From contig NC_135781.1 of the NCBI RefSeq assembly GCF_028453695.1, forward strand, positions 31,719,483 to 31,783,482: a DNA stretch of 64,000 bases, written 5' to 3'. Both the position numbers and the translations under genes were made by a program. The DNA is from Augochlora pura (lineage: Eukaryota; Arthropoda; Insecta; Hymenoptera; Halictidae). Positions 36,278-47,420 of the stretch are shown in pieces (position 1 is the first letter of the stretch; every line of letters starts with the position of its first letter). The notes below the pieces were generated by a model. It was not told where the DNA came from and did not search any database. It saw only the letters and a list, made by a program, of their open reading frames with translations.

Positions 36278-36374
36278 GTAAGTTTGCGAAACGTGGCCTC
36301 GTCGCGCCACCATATTGGTCAACCATATCCCCTCCCCATTGATTAATCGCGCGGCGACGAAGCATCGCGCGCCG

Positions 36375-36463
36375 AACTTGATTTTGATTCGGCATCTTAG
36401 CCGACTTTGATTCGGCATCTGCCGACTCTGGTTTAGCATCAGTCGACTCTGATTCGGCATCGG
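36375..36463. repeat. 21-bp tandem repeat, about four copies
   Basis: Units of the form GACTCTGATTCGGCATCNGCC. The minus strand reads as ADAESES-type repeats because the unit is a multiple of three. Confidence 0.9.
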
Positions 36464-37439
36464 TTTGTACCTTCTCCCTTGTAACATACAATCAGCTCGC
36501 CACCGGTGTCGTAATTACCGTACTCGTAAACCGGTTCGCGCGAGCATCAAAAATCGTGACACAACAGCGGACTTCGCGAGCGTGGAAACAAACATCCACG
36601 AACTGAATGGCAACACGTGAAACGTTTCTTGATTCGAGCGCATCGCCGCTGGCAACACCATAGATTTTCCCGCTCAATTTCTATATATATATCCCACCGC
36701 TCGCGGTTTCTCGTTCGACCCCCGAAAAGACTCAAGCGTTCGAGAACCACCGACAAATAAAACGTTTCGTTTCCTTTCCAGGAGTTGCGAATGGACACAC
36801 TATTTTTCTATTCAACGGGCCTACGATATACTGGTGTACAGTAGCGTTTTAGTCTTTCATAAGAGCCGGATTAGGACTATTTCATACGAACACGTCGATA
36901 ATAATCCGAACGGAGGTACCGTAAGTTTACGGCGCGACCCGGCAACGTTCAAATATCGTCACTCGTCGCGCATCTTCGTATGCAACTAAAAAACAAAGAA
37001 AAAAAAACAACGTTAACTTCCCGACGGAGCGTACAAAACGAAAAGAATAAAGAAGTGTATCGAGGGATCGTTCCCTTGCGAACAGAATAATACAGGAAAA
37101 CAGGACCCAAGTGTCCTGATAACTATTACGTAGAACTAAGATTATTGACTAAGAGAGAGAAAGAGAGAGAGAGAGAGATAATGTAAAAGGCGATAGTTTA
37201 AATGCATAACTGCCCAATTAGTTGGACGAAAAAGAGACCGAATCGAAGAGTAGATTGAAAATTATTCTTAAGGGTTATCTTTTCTTTTTCTCGAGTTGTA
37301 AGAGGTTGTTAATAGGGTTACGGTCGCTTCGCGATTCTCCTCGAGAACATTTATATCCTGGGAATTTGTGGTTTCCGATATGAAAAGCGGACATTGGTAG
37401 AGAACAATGATATGGTGGCGTAAACATGAAAAATACCAG
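36464..37439. other. Unique sequence with (GA)n
   Basis: Mixed composition. 37150-37180 is GA-rich simple sequence. No gene recognised. Confidence 0.5.
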
Positions 37440-38215
37440 CGATTCGATTTTTCAAATTGTTATCGCTTCGTATTTTTGAATATTTTAAATTATGTTTTAA
37501 ATATTATCGCTTTATTCTTTTTAATGTATTGTCGCTTTATTTTTTAAGATATCGTCGCTTTATTTTTTAAAGAATTATCGCTTTGCTTTTACATACTGTT
37601 ATGGCAGTATTTTATCGAAATAACAGGGTACTATTTTTGCAAAATGTCACGATTTTATTCTGTCGAAATACGGCAGCTTCATTTTTGCGAAATAGCCCTT
37701 CAGTTTTCTATATATCGCAGCTTTATTGTATATTTAAACTACTATCGTTTCATTTTTTAGAATATTGTAACTTCATATTTCAGAGTTTAACAGCGTCGTT
37801 TTTTAAACTATCACTGCTTCATTTTTTAGAAGATCGCAGCTTCATTTCTCGAAACTTCGCCGGTTCATTTTTCAAAACTTTGGAGCTCCATTTTTCAAAA
37901 CTTCGCAGCTTCATCTTTTAAACTATCAACGCATTATTTTTTCATACTGTCGCAGCGTTATTTCATCAAAGTGTCAGGGTGCTATTTTTGCAAAATATCA
38001 CGACTTTATTCTAACGAAATACGCCAGCTTCAGTTTTTGAAATATCGCTTAAATTTTCGAAATATCGTAGCTTTATTTTTCAAAATATCGCAGCTCCAAT
38101 TTTTCAGAATATCGCAGCTCCAATTTTTAGATTGTCGCAGTTGAATTTTTCATACAATTGCACCTTTATTTTCCGAAATATTGCAACATCATTCTGAAAA
38201 ACATCGCCTCTCCGT
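37440..38215. repeat. Large degenerate minisatellite (TATCGCAGCTTCATTTTTCA)
   Basis: About 775 bases of diverged 26-31 base units with the consensus AATATCGCAGCTTCATTTTT. Early copies (37440-37600) read TATCGCTTTATTTTTTA; later ones vary between CAGCTTCA and CAGCTCCA. The 112-codon plus frame 37583-37921 is a repeat translation. Confidence 0.9.
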
Positions 38216-38818
38216 TCTTTAAAAAAATCTCATCCTCCAGAAATTACACAAATTAATCTCCCAATCCGTTAAATCGCCCCCCAAAACTTCCGCCGATCTC
38301 GGATTCTCATTTTCCACCTGGATCTCCTCCTCCTCCCCCCCCCCCCCCCTTCCTTTTCGAACACGGCCGCGCGCGTCCCCATTCCGCGGGCAGATTCCAC
38401 GGAATCGGAGCGAAGGAAGTTTGCTCAAACAATTCCCGATTCGCTTAACAATTTCGCGTAATGCGTTCGCGGTTCGTCGACCCTTCCCCACCGGCGCTAG
38501 ACCGGACCTCCAACCCCCCCACCCCCACCACCTCCTGCCCCGCCTCTACCCTCGACTTACGTAATAACTTCGTGATTCGCTTTGAAAAATTGCCATCAGC
38601 TGGCTAAGGACGGCGGTCGGCCGCTTTCGCGTCGCCCAGGTGCATCCGGGACACGCCGCGGGGAGGGAGGGAAACGAAAGGGGTTGGGGGAGAAAAAACG
38701 AGAAAAGAAAGGAAAAAGAAAAAGTGGGAGAGGAAAAATATAGCGAAACGTTTCGCCGTCTCGACGCTCGGCCATTTTAGAGATTATGTTCAATTTGCAT
38801 ATTAACGGGGGGAGAGGA
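38216..38818. other. GC-rich unique sequence with C15 run
   Basis: A 15-base C homopolymer lies at 38335-38349, and C/T- and G/A-rich patches flank it. No gene recognised. Confidence 0.5.
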
Positions 38819-39210
38819 ACCGAGAGATAGAGATAGAGAGACAGAGAGAGAGAGAGAGAGAGAGGTAACTAAAGGGGTAGAGAGGGAAAGATAGAGAACG
38901 AAAGGGGTAGAAAGGGAGAAATAGAGAACGAAAGAGGTAGAGAGGGAAAAATAGAAAACGATAGGGGTAGAAAGGGAAAGATAGAGAATGGAAGGGGTAG
39001 GGAGTGAAAGGTACAGAACGAAAGGGTTAGAGAGGAAAAAATAGAAAACGAGAGGGAAAGAGAGGAAACGAAAGGGTTATGCAGAGAAATATAGAGAACG
39101 AAAGGGGTAGAGAGGGAAAGAGAGGGGAGGATAGACACCGAAACGGATAAACCGAGAAAGATAGGGAACGAAAGGGTTAGAGAGGGGTAGAGAGAGAGAG
39201 AGAGAGAGGG
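38819..39210. repeat. 30-bp purine-rich minisatellite
   Basis: After a GA run (38841-38863), about ten units of AACGAAAGGGGTAGAGAGGG plus AAAGATAGAG follow, with period 30 and minor variants. The minus frame 38869-39294 reads as repeated SLPLSFSIF. Confidence 0.93.
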
Positions 39211-39649
39211 CTTCCACGTGGGAGTGTGGAAGGTTGCCAAGAGCGAAGAGAATTGGGAAAGCCGCGGTTCCGCACGAGATTGTTGATACCGCAACTTTCG
39301 ATAGCGGGTAAGCGAAAAAAAAAAAAAAGGATTCGTCCCTTTATTATGCGCCGCTGCGGACGGCCGGAACCTGATGCCCCAATTGCGCCAAATATTCCTC
39401 CGTTATAACATGCCGATTGTCAGATTCATAACAGAAGACGACCTTCGCGGGATAATTCCTTACCCTTCGGCTTTCGATCGAGCGACCCCTTGCCGCCGCC
39501 AACCTCGTTGTTAGCTTTCTTTGGAAATGATTCTTTCGCTCGCTTTGTTCGATCTTGTGCGTCAGAACGTTTGCATCGCGATCCTGTGCTAATTTGTAAA
39601 TTATAATGAGACAATGTATGTTCGCGTAATGTCAGCATTTTGTTCCTTG
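39211..39649. other. Unique sequence
   Basis: A-run at about 39317-39328. No gene recognised. Confidence 0.5.
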
Positions 39650-39845
39650 ATTTTAATAATTTAATGTCTTAATTTTCTGATATTTTAATGTTTTAATTTT
39701 TTGATATTTTAATGTTTTAATTTTTTGATATTTTAATCTTTTAGTATTTTAATACATCAGTACTTTAATGTTTCAGTATTTCGATGTTATAATGTTCTGA
39801 TATTTTAATATTTTAATGTTTTGATATCTTAATGTTTTAATGTTA
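39650..39845. repeat. AT-rich tandem repeat (TTTTAATGTTTTAATTTTTTGATA)
   Basis: Around ten degenerate units combining TATTTTAATG and TTTTGATA. Confidence 0.88.
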
Positions 39846-40839
39846 AATCCAGATAATAAACTAAAACATCCTACAGAAAATTACCGAATAAATTGCTTAA
39901 TTCGAGGTTATGTTCAATTCAAGCACAGATTAAATAAAAACAGCAAACATGCCTATAAACGACTCCACTCTCGTAATTCTTGAACATTGATAAACGATGA
40001 AAACAATAAAATCACATTTCAACAATTCAGCAGCCGCTAAAAAAGAACAAGAATAAAATAAAACTAACTCCGTCGAAATACGAAACAATTTAAACCAAGA
40101 ATCTCATGCTCGATACCAAATTAAAATCGCCTCTCATTTAAAAAACAAAAAGAAAGTAATACAATGCTATCACAGTCTATTTAAAATAAATCAAAAATCG
40201 CGCGAAAATAAATAAAAAAAAAACACCCACAATTTCATGTTCCACGAACGAACGACACCGCGAAATTCTTCCCGAATAACGAAAACCGCGACTTAACGAA
40301 TACCCCGTGGCCGCGATGTTTACGGATGCTTTTACGCGCGCCGGTTAGATAACGCGGCCAGTATTAATTAGCAACTAAATTCCTGGTAGCGGACCAAGTC
40401 GGGCCGCGCGGAAACAAATTAAACGAAAACAGATTCGTCGGATCGTTTGCATATCCGCCGTACGGCGCTCGCGAAAATTTCATTAACGTATGAAAATTGC
40501 TCGAGATAATGGCTGCCCGTGCCGAGCTATTAACAGCCTATATAATCGGAATCCGAGAGAAAAAAATGAACGAACGAACGATCCAAAAATCTGCCGCGGA
40601 TCAAACAAAAGTTTCCCCGGAAACGCGGTATTAAAATGCGGATTTACGAGGCGCGGCTAATTAGTTCAGAATTTTAGGTTAGCTTAGCTGGATTTGGTTA
40701 CTGTAGTTGCTCGAATTATGTGATTACTGTTAGTATGATATTGTATTATATAATATTAATATATGATTATTGTCAGTATTATATTATATTATATTATCAA
40801 TATTATATTATAAACTTTGTGTTACATACAATAGAAATA
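39846..40839. other. AT-rich then CpG-containing unique sequence
   Basis: 39.85-40.23 kb is A-rich and 40.24-40.66 kb is mixed. 40.74-40.81 kb is AT palindromic (TATTATATTATA). No gene recognised. Confidence 0.5.
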
Positions 40840-40901
40840 CTATGACTAAAATAATTTATTTCAAATTTACGGTTAATACGACTTCGTGAGCAAAGGGTTA
40901 A
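40815..40901 (-). mobile_element. Partial TTAA MITE, one end
   Basis: Ends ACTTCGTGAGCAAAGGGTTAA. The preceding ATACAATAGAAATACTATGACT and CAAATTTACGGTTAATACG match the right-hand part of the 24218-24463 copy, so this is the same family in the same (minus) orientation. The other end is lost or too diverged. Confidence 0.65.
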
Positions 40902-41699
40902 TTTCAAGAAATTGATTCGTGGAAAAGCGATTGTAGACCGTCCAGTGAAACGTTACTTTCGCCCGCTACGCGAAGGGCAGCAATTTTCAGGGCAGTGCCA
41001 GTCCGCTGATTGGAACGCTAAGAGGACAGACAGAAGAAAGGAGGCCGGGGTAGAGGAGAGAAAAGAAAAAAAGAAATGGGATAGAAAGTTAATCGATCGT
41101 TAGGGCCGCCAGGTAGACACCGCCGCTTCGACGGTCAATTTATTTTCCTGCCAGCCGCTGGAGGTCATTATTCCGGACAGAACGCGAAAATCGGAGAAGG
41201 AAAAAGGGGGACACGTCCGGACCATCCCCTCCCCGGTGTACTTTCGGGAACGAGGAAGAGGGCGAGACGCTTCCCCCGGTTTTTCGATAGTTTTGAGTAT
41301 CGGGGCGGAACAATGGCCGCCGAAAAGAAAAAAAGAAGGAGGAGTCGCGGAGGAGAAATTGCTTCTCTCGTGCTCGTTTCCTCCCTCCGGGGAATATTTA
41401 AATTCGTTTTGTCAGGGATTAGAAACGACGAGCGTGTCTCTCGTTTCGAATCATCCACCCCCTTCACCCTCCCCCTCCCCTCGACGTCATTTCTACGATA
41501 AATACGTTTGTTTTAATTGGCGCGGGAATTGTTCAAAGCGCTTTTATTCGTTGAGAATATTCGATCTTCTTGGTGAATGTAACGGCGAAGTTTTAACGAA
41601 AGTTATAGTTATTTTAATTGCTTGAAAAATTAAATTCCACCCTGCGAGCACCAAAGATTAATAATAAATTAAATTCCGTGCTTGTGCCTTTATTATATA
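40902..41699. other. Unique sequence, no gene recognised
   Basis: Purine-rich on the + strand at 41025-41090 and 41315-41355. Frames at 41168-41467 (minus) and 41236-41625 (plus) overlap and have no domain. Confidence 0.45.
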
Positions 41700-41882
41700 A
41701 ATCTTAGTTAATTGTAGTTAATTTTCGTTAATTTCTTTTAAGTTAATTTCAGTTAATTTCTTTTTAGTTAATTTTAGTTAATTTCTTCCTAGTTAATTTT
41801 AGTTAATTTCTGTTTAGTTAATTTTAGTTAATTTCTCTTTAGTTAATTTTAGTTAATTTCTTTTTATTTAATTTTAGTTAAT
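41700..41882. repeat. ~29-bp tandem repeat (TTAGTTAATTTTAGTTAATTTC)
   Basis: Six to seven copies with short variable spacers (TTTT, TTCC, TGTT, TCTT). Confidence 0.92.
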
Positions 41883-42403
41883 TCTTGAAGCACAGTATCT
41901 GGTTAAAGGTTTCCATCACCAAACGGATTCAAAGTGGCCTCCGCAGGGTAGCAGAGGAAAAATGGAAAAGGTTGAAACAAAACGCAGGAACACGCTGTAA
42001 ACAGAAATATTTTTGCACGCGACGGTCCGCGTTGCTACGCTCGGCACCGCTCCGCGATTCCATCCCCCTGTTCCCCGTTTTCCGTTCTCCCCCCCTTGCC
42101 GGCCTCCTGCGCTTTCTGCACTGACATTTATGCTCGGGAGGTTCGCGAGCTCGCGTGCTTCTTTTTGTTCGAAGCGGAGCCGGGATTTCGGAGCCGGTGA
42201 AATTCGCCCGGGCATGCAAATAATTCGTATAGCCGCCGCCGCCGCCGCGGGTTCGCCCCCGCACGGAGACCGGGGCACGTGCGAACGTATAATTCGAGAC
42301 GAAGGCCTCGGGAACCGGCGCCACCGTTCTCCACCGTAATCGGCAAAGATTCGACGATCACGTGTCGCCTTGTTACCCTACCGCGCGCCGCGGGTCTGGA
42401 TCA
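41883..42403. other. CpG-rich unique sequence
   Basis: A GCC-trinucleotide patch lies at about 42233-42247. Overlapping frames on both strands are GC artefacts. Confidence 0.45.
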
Positions 42404-42541
42404 TTTTCGCAGGTTTCGCCGATAATTTTCGCAGGTTTCGCCGATAATTTTCGCAGGTTTCGCCGATAATATTCGCAGGTTTCGCCGATAATATTCGCAG
42501 GTTTCGCCGATAATTTTCGCGCGTTTCGCCGATCATTTTCA
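42404..42541. repeat. 22-bp tandem repeat, about six copies
   Basis: The unit TTTTCGCAGGTTTCGCCGAT plus AA is repeated every 22 bases, with single-base variants (ATTCGC in two copies, GCGCG in the sixth). Confidence 0.95.
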
Positions 42542-42601
42542 TCTCCGACATTCAGAATTCTCTCTTGGTACCGAGACGCGGAATTCCCAGAGGATCGTTT
42601 A

Positions 42602-42992
42602 TACAGGGTGTCGCAGTAAATACGTTTTCTTCGTATTATATAACTGTATTAATTAATACAGTTAAAGAAATTAATATTTCTTAAAATTAATTATAATAAA
42701 ACTGACGTGAGATAGTTGCTAAAATATTAGTATTGGCAAATTTTGTTTACAAGAATTTTCATTTTCCTGGAGCCTTGAAACAATAGAATCCATAAAATAA
42801 ATTCCACAAATAAATTCCTTAAAATAAATTTGACAAATAAATATCAGAAAAAGAAATGACTATAGTAAATGTTCGGAAAATAAATTCCATAAAGTAAATT
42901 CGACAAATAAATTCCAATGAACTTCTGATAGAATAAATTACGATAGAAATACGATACAGCACTTGCATTCGATATACTCGGGACACCCGGTA
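42602..42992. mobile_element. Terminal-inverted-repeat element (CAGGGTGTC), 390 bp
   Basis: The left end is TACAGGGTGTCGCAGTAAAT and the right end is the complement of TACCGGGTGTCCCGAGTAT. Both lie next to TA, the target used by Tc1/mariner-type transposons. The interior is AT-rich with repeated AAATAAATTCC units and no open frame. Related single ends lie at 3395 and 9876. Confidence 0.7.
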
Positions 42993-43129
42993 GACTGCCG
43001 ATTGAAAATCGCGCGATACCTAGGTTGATTCATGGGCGCAGCATCATTTATCAGATTCACGAGCATATTAATTCCTACATAATTGGAGTAATTATCGTCG
43101 TTAATGATGCAGACCGGTTGCAGTTGAGT

Positions 43130-43158
43130 AGAGAGCGAGAGAGAGAGAGAGAGAGATA
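43130..43158. repeat. (GA)n microsatellite
   Basis: GAGAGCGAGAGAGAGAGAGA simple sequence. Confidence 0.95.
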
Positions 43159-43620
43159 AATAGAGAGTTATGCAACCTCATCGTTCACCCCTCTCGTGCC
43201 CTCGAACATTGATAGCTAGCCGACGTTGTTGCTTTTCCTGGTATTTTTCAAAGCGAAAACCGCGGCCCCCGCGAGAAATTATATTTCAATTTAATGATTA
43301 ACATAAATAAAATAAAATATATTCATCGTCCCATGGATTTATTTTACCGTTTCTTCGTGGAATCTCTCGCGATTATTCGTTACGTTGTTAGCGTCGCGCT
43401 GTGTTAATCACCGGTCCAAGACAATCATTCGAGTCATTAACCTATTTCCCAATGCAATATCCGGTGATTCGATTGTACGTTGCAATTTAGGCGAATTCGC
43501 GTGCAACCGAAGAAAATGATATCGTCGTGTATCGCTAAATGATATTCGAATTGGAACGATATTCGGATTACTTGATAATTGGGCGATGATCGCATGGACA
43601 GCAAGCTTTTAGGTATCGTC
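43159..43620. other. Unique sequence
   Basis: No gene recognised. Confidence 0.5.
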
Positions 43621-43745
43621 ATTCTATAGATAATGGTATAATTATTCTACATAGAAGGGTATAATTATTTTATATATATAATGGTATAATGATTCTATAT
43701 TATAATGGTATAATCATTCTATATTATCATGCTGTGATCATTCTA
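43621..43745. repeat. ~29-bp tandem repeat (ATAATGGTATAATNATTCTA)
   Basis: Four copies, the last interrupted at TA (43744-43745), where a mariner terminus begins. Confidence 0.88.
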
Positions 43746-43870
43746 TTGGGTTGGCCACTAAGTAATTGCAGATTTAAAATAACAAGGAAAATTCAATTCT
43801 TTTGCCTAAAAATATAAGTTTATTCAATTGGACAAATCAATTTTGACACTGCCTTTCTTTCAGTGTCTTT
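43746..43870 (+). mobile_element. Mariner terminal fragment
   Basis: TTGGGTTGGCCACTAAGTAA TTGCAGATTT closely matches the terminal inverted repeat of mariner elements common in ants and bees (established knowledge of the family), and it sits directly after a TA dinucleotide. The following ~100 bases are plausible mariner 5' noncoding sequence. No transposase frame and no second terminus are seen, so this is a truncated relic. The exact downstream boundary is uncertain. Confidence 0.7.
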
Positions 43871-43984
43871 CAAGGTCTACTAAATATTAATACTATTAAT
43901 TTCTTTCAAGTCGGCATCAAATTTCATTCTTCTGTTAGCAAAATTAAAAAATGAAAGTAAATAAAAATAAAATAAACAACAATT

Positions 43985-44067
43985 GTTTGGTCCTATCAGG
44001 GATAATGTTAAGAACAAATAGGTGCTAAACAACGCAGAGTGAAAGGAGTCGTAGTGCAAGGGGTTAA
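43985..44067. mobile_element. Right part of a TTAA MITE (long type)
   Basis: CAGGGATAATGTTAAGAACA through GTAGTGCAAGGGGTTAA matches the last ~75 bases of the 52461-52860 copy, including AACAAATAGGTGCTAA. The left part appears lost or disrupted beside the mariner fragment. Confidence 0.7.
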
Positions 44068-44198
44068 TACAAAATTAATTCCTGTGTTTACCATGACAAC
44101 AATTCGACTGCTCAACAATTTATTAAATCCAACGCTTTGTTATTAAAAAAAATTATCTTAGACAGTAATAGTGCAATTTCAACAGTGGCTCGAAGTCA

Positions 44199-44217
44199 CT
44201 CGAGAGCAAAGTGTTAA
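44199..44217 (+). mobile_element. Isolated right end of TTAA MITE
   Basis: CTCGAGAGCAAAGTGTTAA is a decayed right terminus. It lies 150 bases beyond the previous copy, suggesting nested or clustered insertions. Confidence 0.5.
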
Positions 44218-45496
44218 GCTTCCATAACCTAAAATTTTCCATTCACTCGGACCAGCTTTTCATCGCTGCTTTTCCAAATTTTCCATATATAAACGCGACA
44301 TTACAGTTCGTTATTAATAACCGCATAGCTCGACGAGACCCGGAAAATATAAAACGCCGGCGGTTCGCGTCAAAGGGCCGACCGTTTCCGCGGTCCTTCC
44401 CGTCCCGTCATTACGTGCGCCGCCTTTAATTAAACTCGCGAGCAGATCGAAAATTATATAAAGCAAACACACGGGGTAACCCGATCGATCGCCACAGCCG
44501 GTCGAAAAATATATTACCGTGATAGGCTGCCGCACCGACGCGGCGCGCGCGCGCGGAGATTGATTCTCGGCATTACTTTCGACGGCAAAGAATGCCGGGG
44601 ACACGCGAATTAATTCCGCTTCGGGCTCGTTTCTCTGTTGCGCGCGCGACGTTCCAAGTTATCGGTCCACGGTTTTTTCGTTCGTCTATTCGAACCACTC
44701 GCGCCCGGGATATTAGAAAATTCCGCGCTGAGAAATTTCCTCAGCTGCGCGAGCGGACCAACGGCGAATCCATTCGGTGGAACGAATAAATAATTGACTG
44801 TCGTGAATTAACCCTTTGTCGACCTATAAATCGGATTTTTCCCACCGATCGGTTCCCTGTGAATCGGTTAACATAGTAAATCTTAATTTGTTATCTTATT
44901 ACTGAGATAAATGTGTTAAATTGCAAGCTTCGATATTGTTACATCAATTTTTTAATATTAAATATAATATTTGATTTGCTATTATTAAATATTAAATTTA
45001 GCGATTAACCTATTAGGCTGGATTTTGTGCAAATCGAGTTTTTCGTAACTAAATTACCATTTTTCTTAATATATATATATATATGTTTTACTTTAATAAT
45101 TAATAAAACAGTCCAGTAAAGCACGAAACATTCACGAAAGCCACTATAGTGGCGCGTCCTGCGAAATCATTTTCAGTACGTTAAAAACAAGCGATAACAA
45201 TGTAGCTCACAGTAACGAATTTTTCAGTCACCACAGTGGTAATAACAATAGAGCGAATAATAACGATAAAATACATCAAGAAAACGAAAGAAAAGAGTCT
45301 CCAACGATTTTTATAAAAAATGAAGTCTATTGAGAAATTGTTTTATAAAAAATAAAGTGTTATCGAAAAATTGCAAAAGCACGAAAATTTGAAGGAAATC
45401 AGATCGCAATGTTCTCGAGGAGAAGCCGCGCGTAAACGCCGGTCGTACAAAATTGTTCCGTACGCGGCGTAACCATCCGGGTCACGATCAATTCTC
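44218..45496. other. Unique sequence with one MITE-like left end
   Basis: CpG-rich at 44.3-44.8 kb, then AT-rich. TTAACCCTTTGTCGACC at 44808 resembles a TTAA-element left end with no mate. A (TA)n patch lies at about 45069-45084. No gene recognised. Confidence 0.5.
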
Positions 45497-45797
45497 TTAA
45501 CCCTTTGCACACCGAAACATTCTGCACGTTGGCCACCAGCTCGTCGGCTCGATTTACAGATCCTCGTATTATTTAATATCATTTTGGAACCAAGTAACAA
45601 CGTATTACAATGATATTGAACTCATACGAATTGGGTGACATCGAAGAATTTGCAAAAAAAATCAGTATTTATATTATATTACAAATATATAAATATATAT
45701 ATATAATAACTTTAACGTTCCAACAGAGGGGATATCCGAGCGATACGCTAGAATCACAATGTCCCTCAAGAGGCGACTGCGGAGTGCAAAGGGTTAA
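45497..45797. mobile_element. TTAA-flanked MITE (piggyBac-type), 301 bp
   Basis: Starts TTAACCCTTTGCACACCGAA and ends GCGGAGTGCAAAGGGTTAA. The interior includes an ATATATATAA patch (about 45690-45705) and AGAGGCGACTGC before the right end, the family's right-hand signature. It is longer than most copies because of the AT-rich insert. Confidence 0.85.
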
Positions 45798-46217
45798 TTA
45801 TCATGCGCGAAAGTTTGTTCCTCGCGCGTTAACGATTTTACCGCTTGACCGCCATTTTCTTCCGGTCCCCGAAAAACAAAGAAAGCCACACCGAACCGAA
45901 CCACTTCGTCCCAAGGCTATGAGTTTATAGTTATACTTATACTTATATAAGTTTTATAGGCGGCGTGTTTGTTACTTCGGTTCCGCGAGCAGCTTCCTCC
46001 CACCAGGTTTTCATTCACGTATCTGTTGCACTCGTCGAACGTTCCTGAGATTAATGTACTACCGGTAGCTTGCCGCCCGACGGTCGCAAATATTTGAAAA
46101 AATAAAGCTATAGCAACGATTAGGCGGATTTGATTTCGAGCGTGGAACCACGCGGTTCGTCGATCGGCGGACGATCGAATCGCTTTTTGAAACGCACGAG
46201 CCGCTTGTTTAGTTGCC
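45798..46217. other. Unique sequence
   Basis: No gene recognised. Confidence 0.5.
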
Positions 46218-46272
46218 GGGAGAGAGAGAGAGAGATCAGTTGAGGGAGATATATAGAGAAAGGGAGATAAAT

Positions 46273-46312
<40 letters not shown>

Positions 46313-46526
46313 AGAGAGAAGGAGATATATAAAAAGAGAGAGAGAGAAAGAAAGAGAGAGAAAGAAAGAGAGAGAGAGAGAGAGAGGGAGGGATAAAGAG
46401 GGAGACACATAGAGTGTGAGAGAGATATATATAAAGAGGGAGAGAAATATAGAGAGGGAGAGAGAAATAGAGAGAGAAGGAGATATATAAAAAGAGAGAG
46501 AGAGAGTGAGAGAGAGAGAGAGAGAG
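46218..46526. repeat. GA-rich simple sequence
   Basis: AGAGAGAG interspersed with AAATATAGAG and GATATATAAAA. Minus frames over it are Ser/Leu/Phe runs. Confidence 0.93.
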
Positions 46527-46790
46527 AAATAATTGCTTCGAAGTATTAGCGTTTCCGTTTCGCGGCGACAGAGCGAGAAAGAGAGAGAAATATAGAGAGG
46601 GAGATAAATAAAGGGAGAGAGAGAGAGAGTGAGAGAGAGAGAGAGAAATAATTGCTTCGAAGTATTAGCGTTTCCGTTTCGCGGCGAACGAGCGAGAGAG
46701 ATAAATAGAGTGAGATAAATAAAGAGAGAGAGAGAGAGGGAGAAATAATTGCTTCGAAGTATTAGCGTTTCCGTTTCGCGGCGACGAGTC
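46527..46790. repeat. ~100-120 bp macro-tandem repeat, three copies
   Basis: AAATAATTGCTTCGAAGTAT followed by TAGCGTTTCCGTTTCGCGGC starts at 46527, 46646 and 46743 with near-perfect identity. Units are separated by GA-rich sequence of variable length (intervals 119 and 97). Confidence 0.95.
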
Positions 46791-46978
46791 CCCGGGGATC
46801 CCCGGTCCTCGCCTAACTACACTCAGTTCTCCTTCCGAGAGTAAACGCCGTAGAGAATCAAAACAGAGAAAAGAAAGAAAAATAGCTTAAAAAGGTAACT
46901 AGCTAGAGTGGATAAGATCTCGAGGGCGGGCGTCGTCGAACTATGTACCCAGCGGACTGCTATGCATCGTCGTTTGTC

Positions 46979-47420
46979 CGCGGGTTCGAATACGTCGAAC
47001 ACGTCAGATTCACAACGCTGTCTATGTACCCGGAAGAGCGGCGAAGCGCTTAGGCGTTCGAACAGGCTCGAAACTTTTTCCGTGGTACACACCTTTTCCA
47101 GTTTGCCGCAATCCCCCACCTTTTCGCGTTCGCCACAGGGCTCGCCACTATTTTTCCGTTCATAAGGTTTCGCACGGCGACGACGTCGGAAATTGTACTT
47201 TGGCGCTCGAACAGCCTCGAAACTTGCCACACCGGTGTATCCATTTTCGAGTTTCATGCTACCCCTACTCCGCCCCCACGGAAATGTACTCTCTCTCCGT
47301 CGTTGTTCGAACAGAATCGAAACTTTTATGACCACCTGCAGTTTTATGCTTACTAAAGATATAAGGGACGGAGGATGGAGGAGGGAAGTGCTTATTGTTC
47401 GAATGGGTTCGACAGTTTTA
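46979..47420. repeat. Degenerate ~100-bp repeat centred on TTCGAACAG
   Basis: TTCGAACAGNNTCGAAACTT-like cores occur near 47055, 47207 and 47304, with weaker ones near 46984 and 47398. Each is followed by a loosely similar TTTTCNNGTTTNCC stretch. The 170-codon minus frame 46823-47335 covers this block and reads as FE(Q/A/R/P)-type repeats. Confidence 0.6.

Noticed and set aside
35138..36491. Minus-strand frames of 292, 140 and 246 codons
   Set aside because: They lie over a polypurine tract and translate to Ser/Leu/Phe runs in more than one phase, the expected result of a GA repeat rather than a gene.
46823..47335. 170-codon minus-strand frame with Arg/Glu-rich repeats
   Set aside because: It tracks the degenerate TTCGAACAG repeat and has no recognised domain. 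No splice or start evidence.
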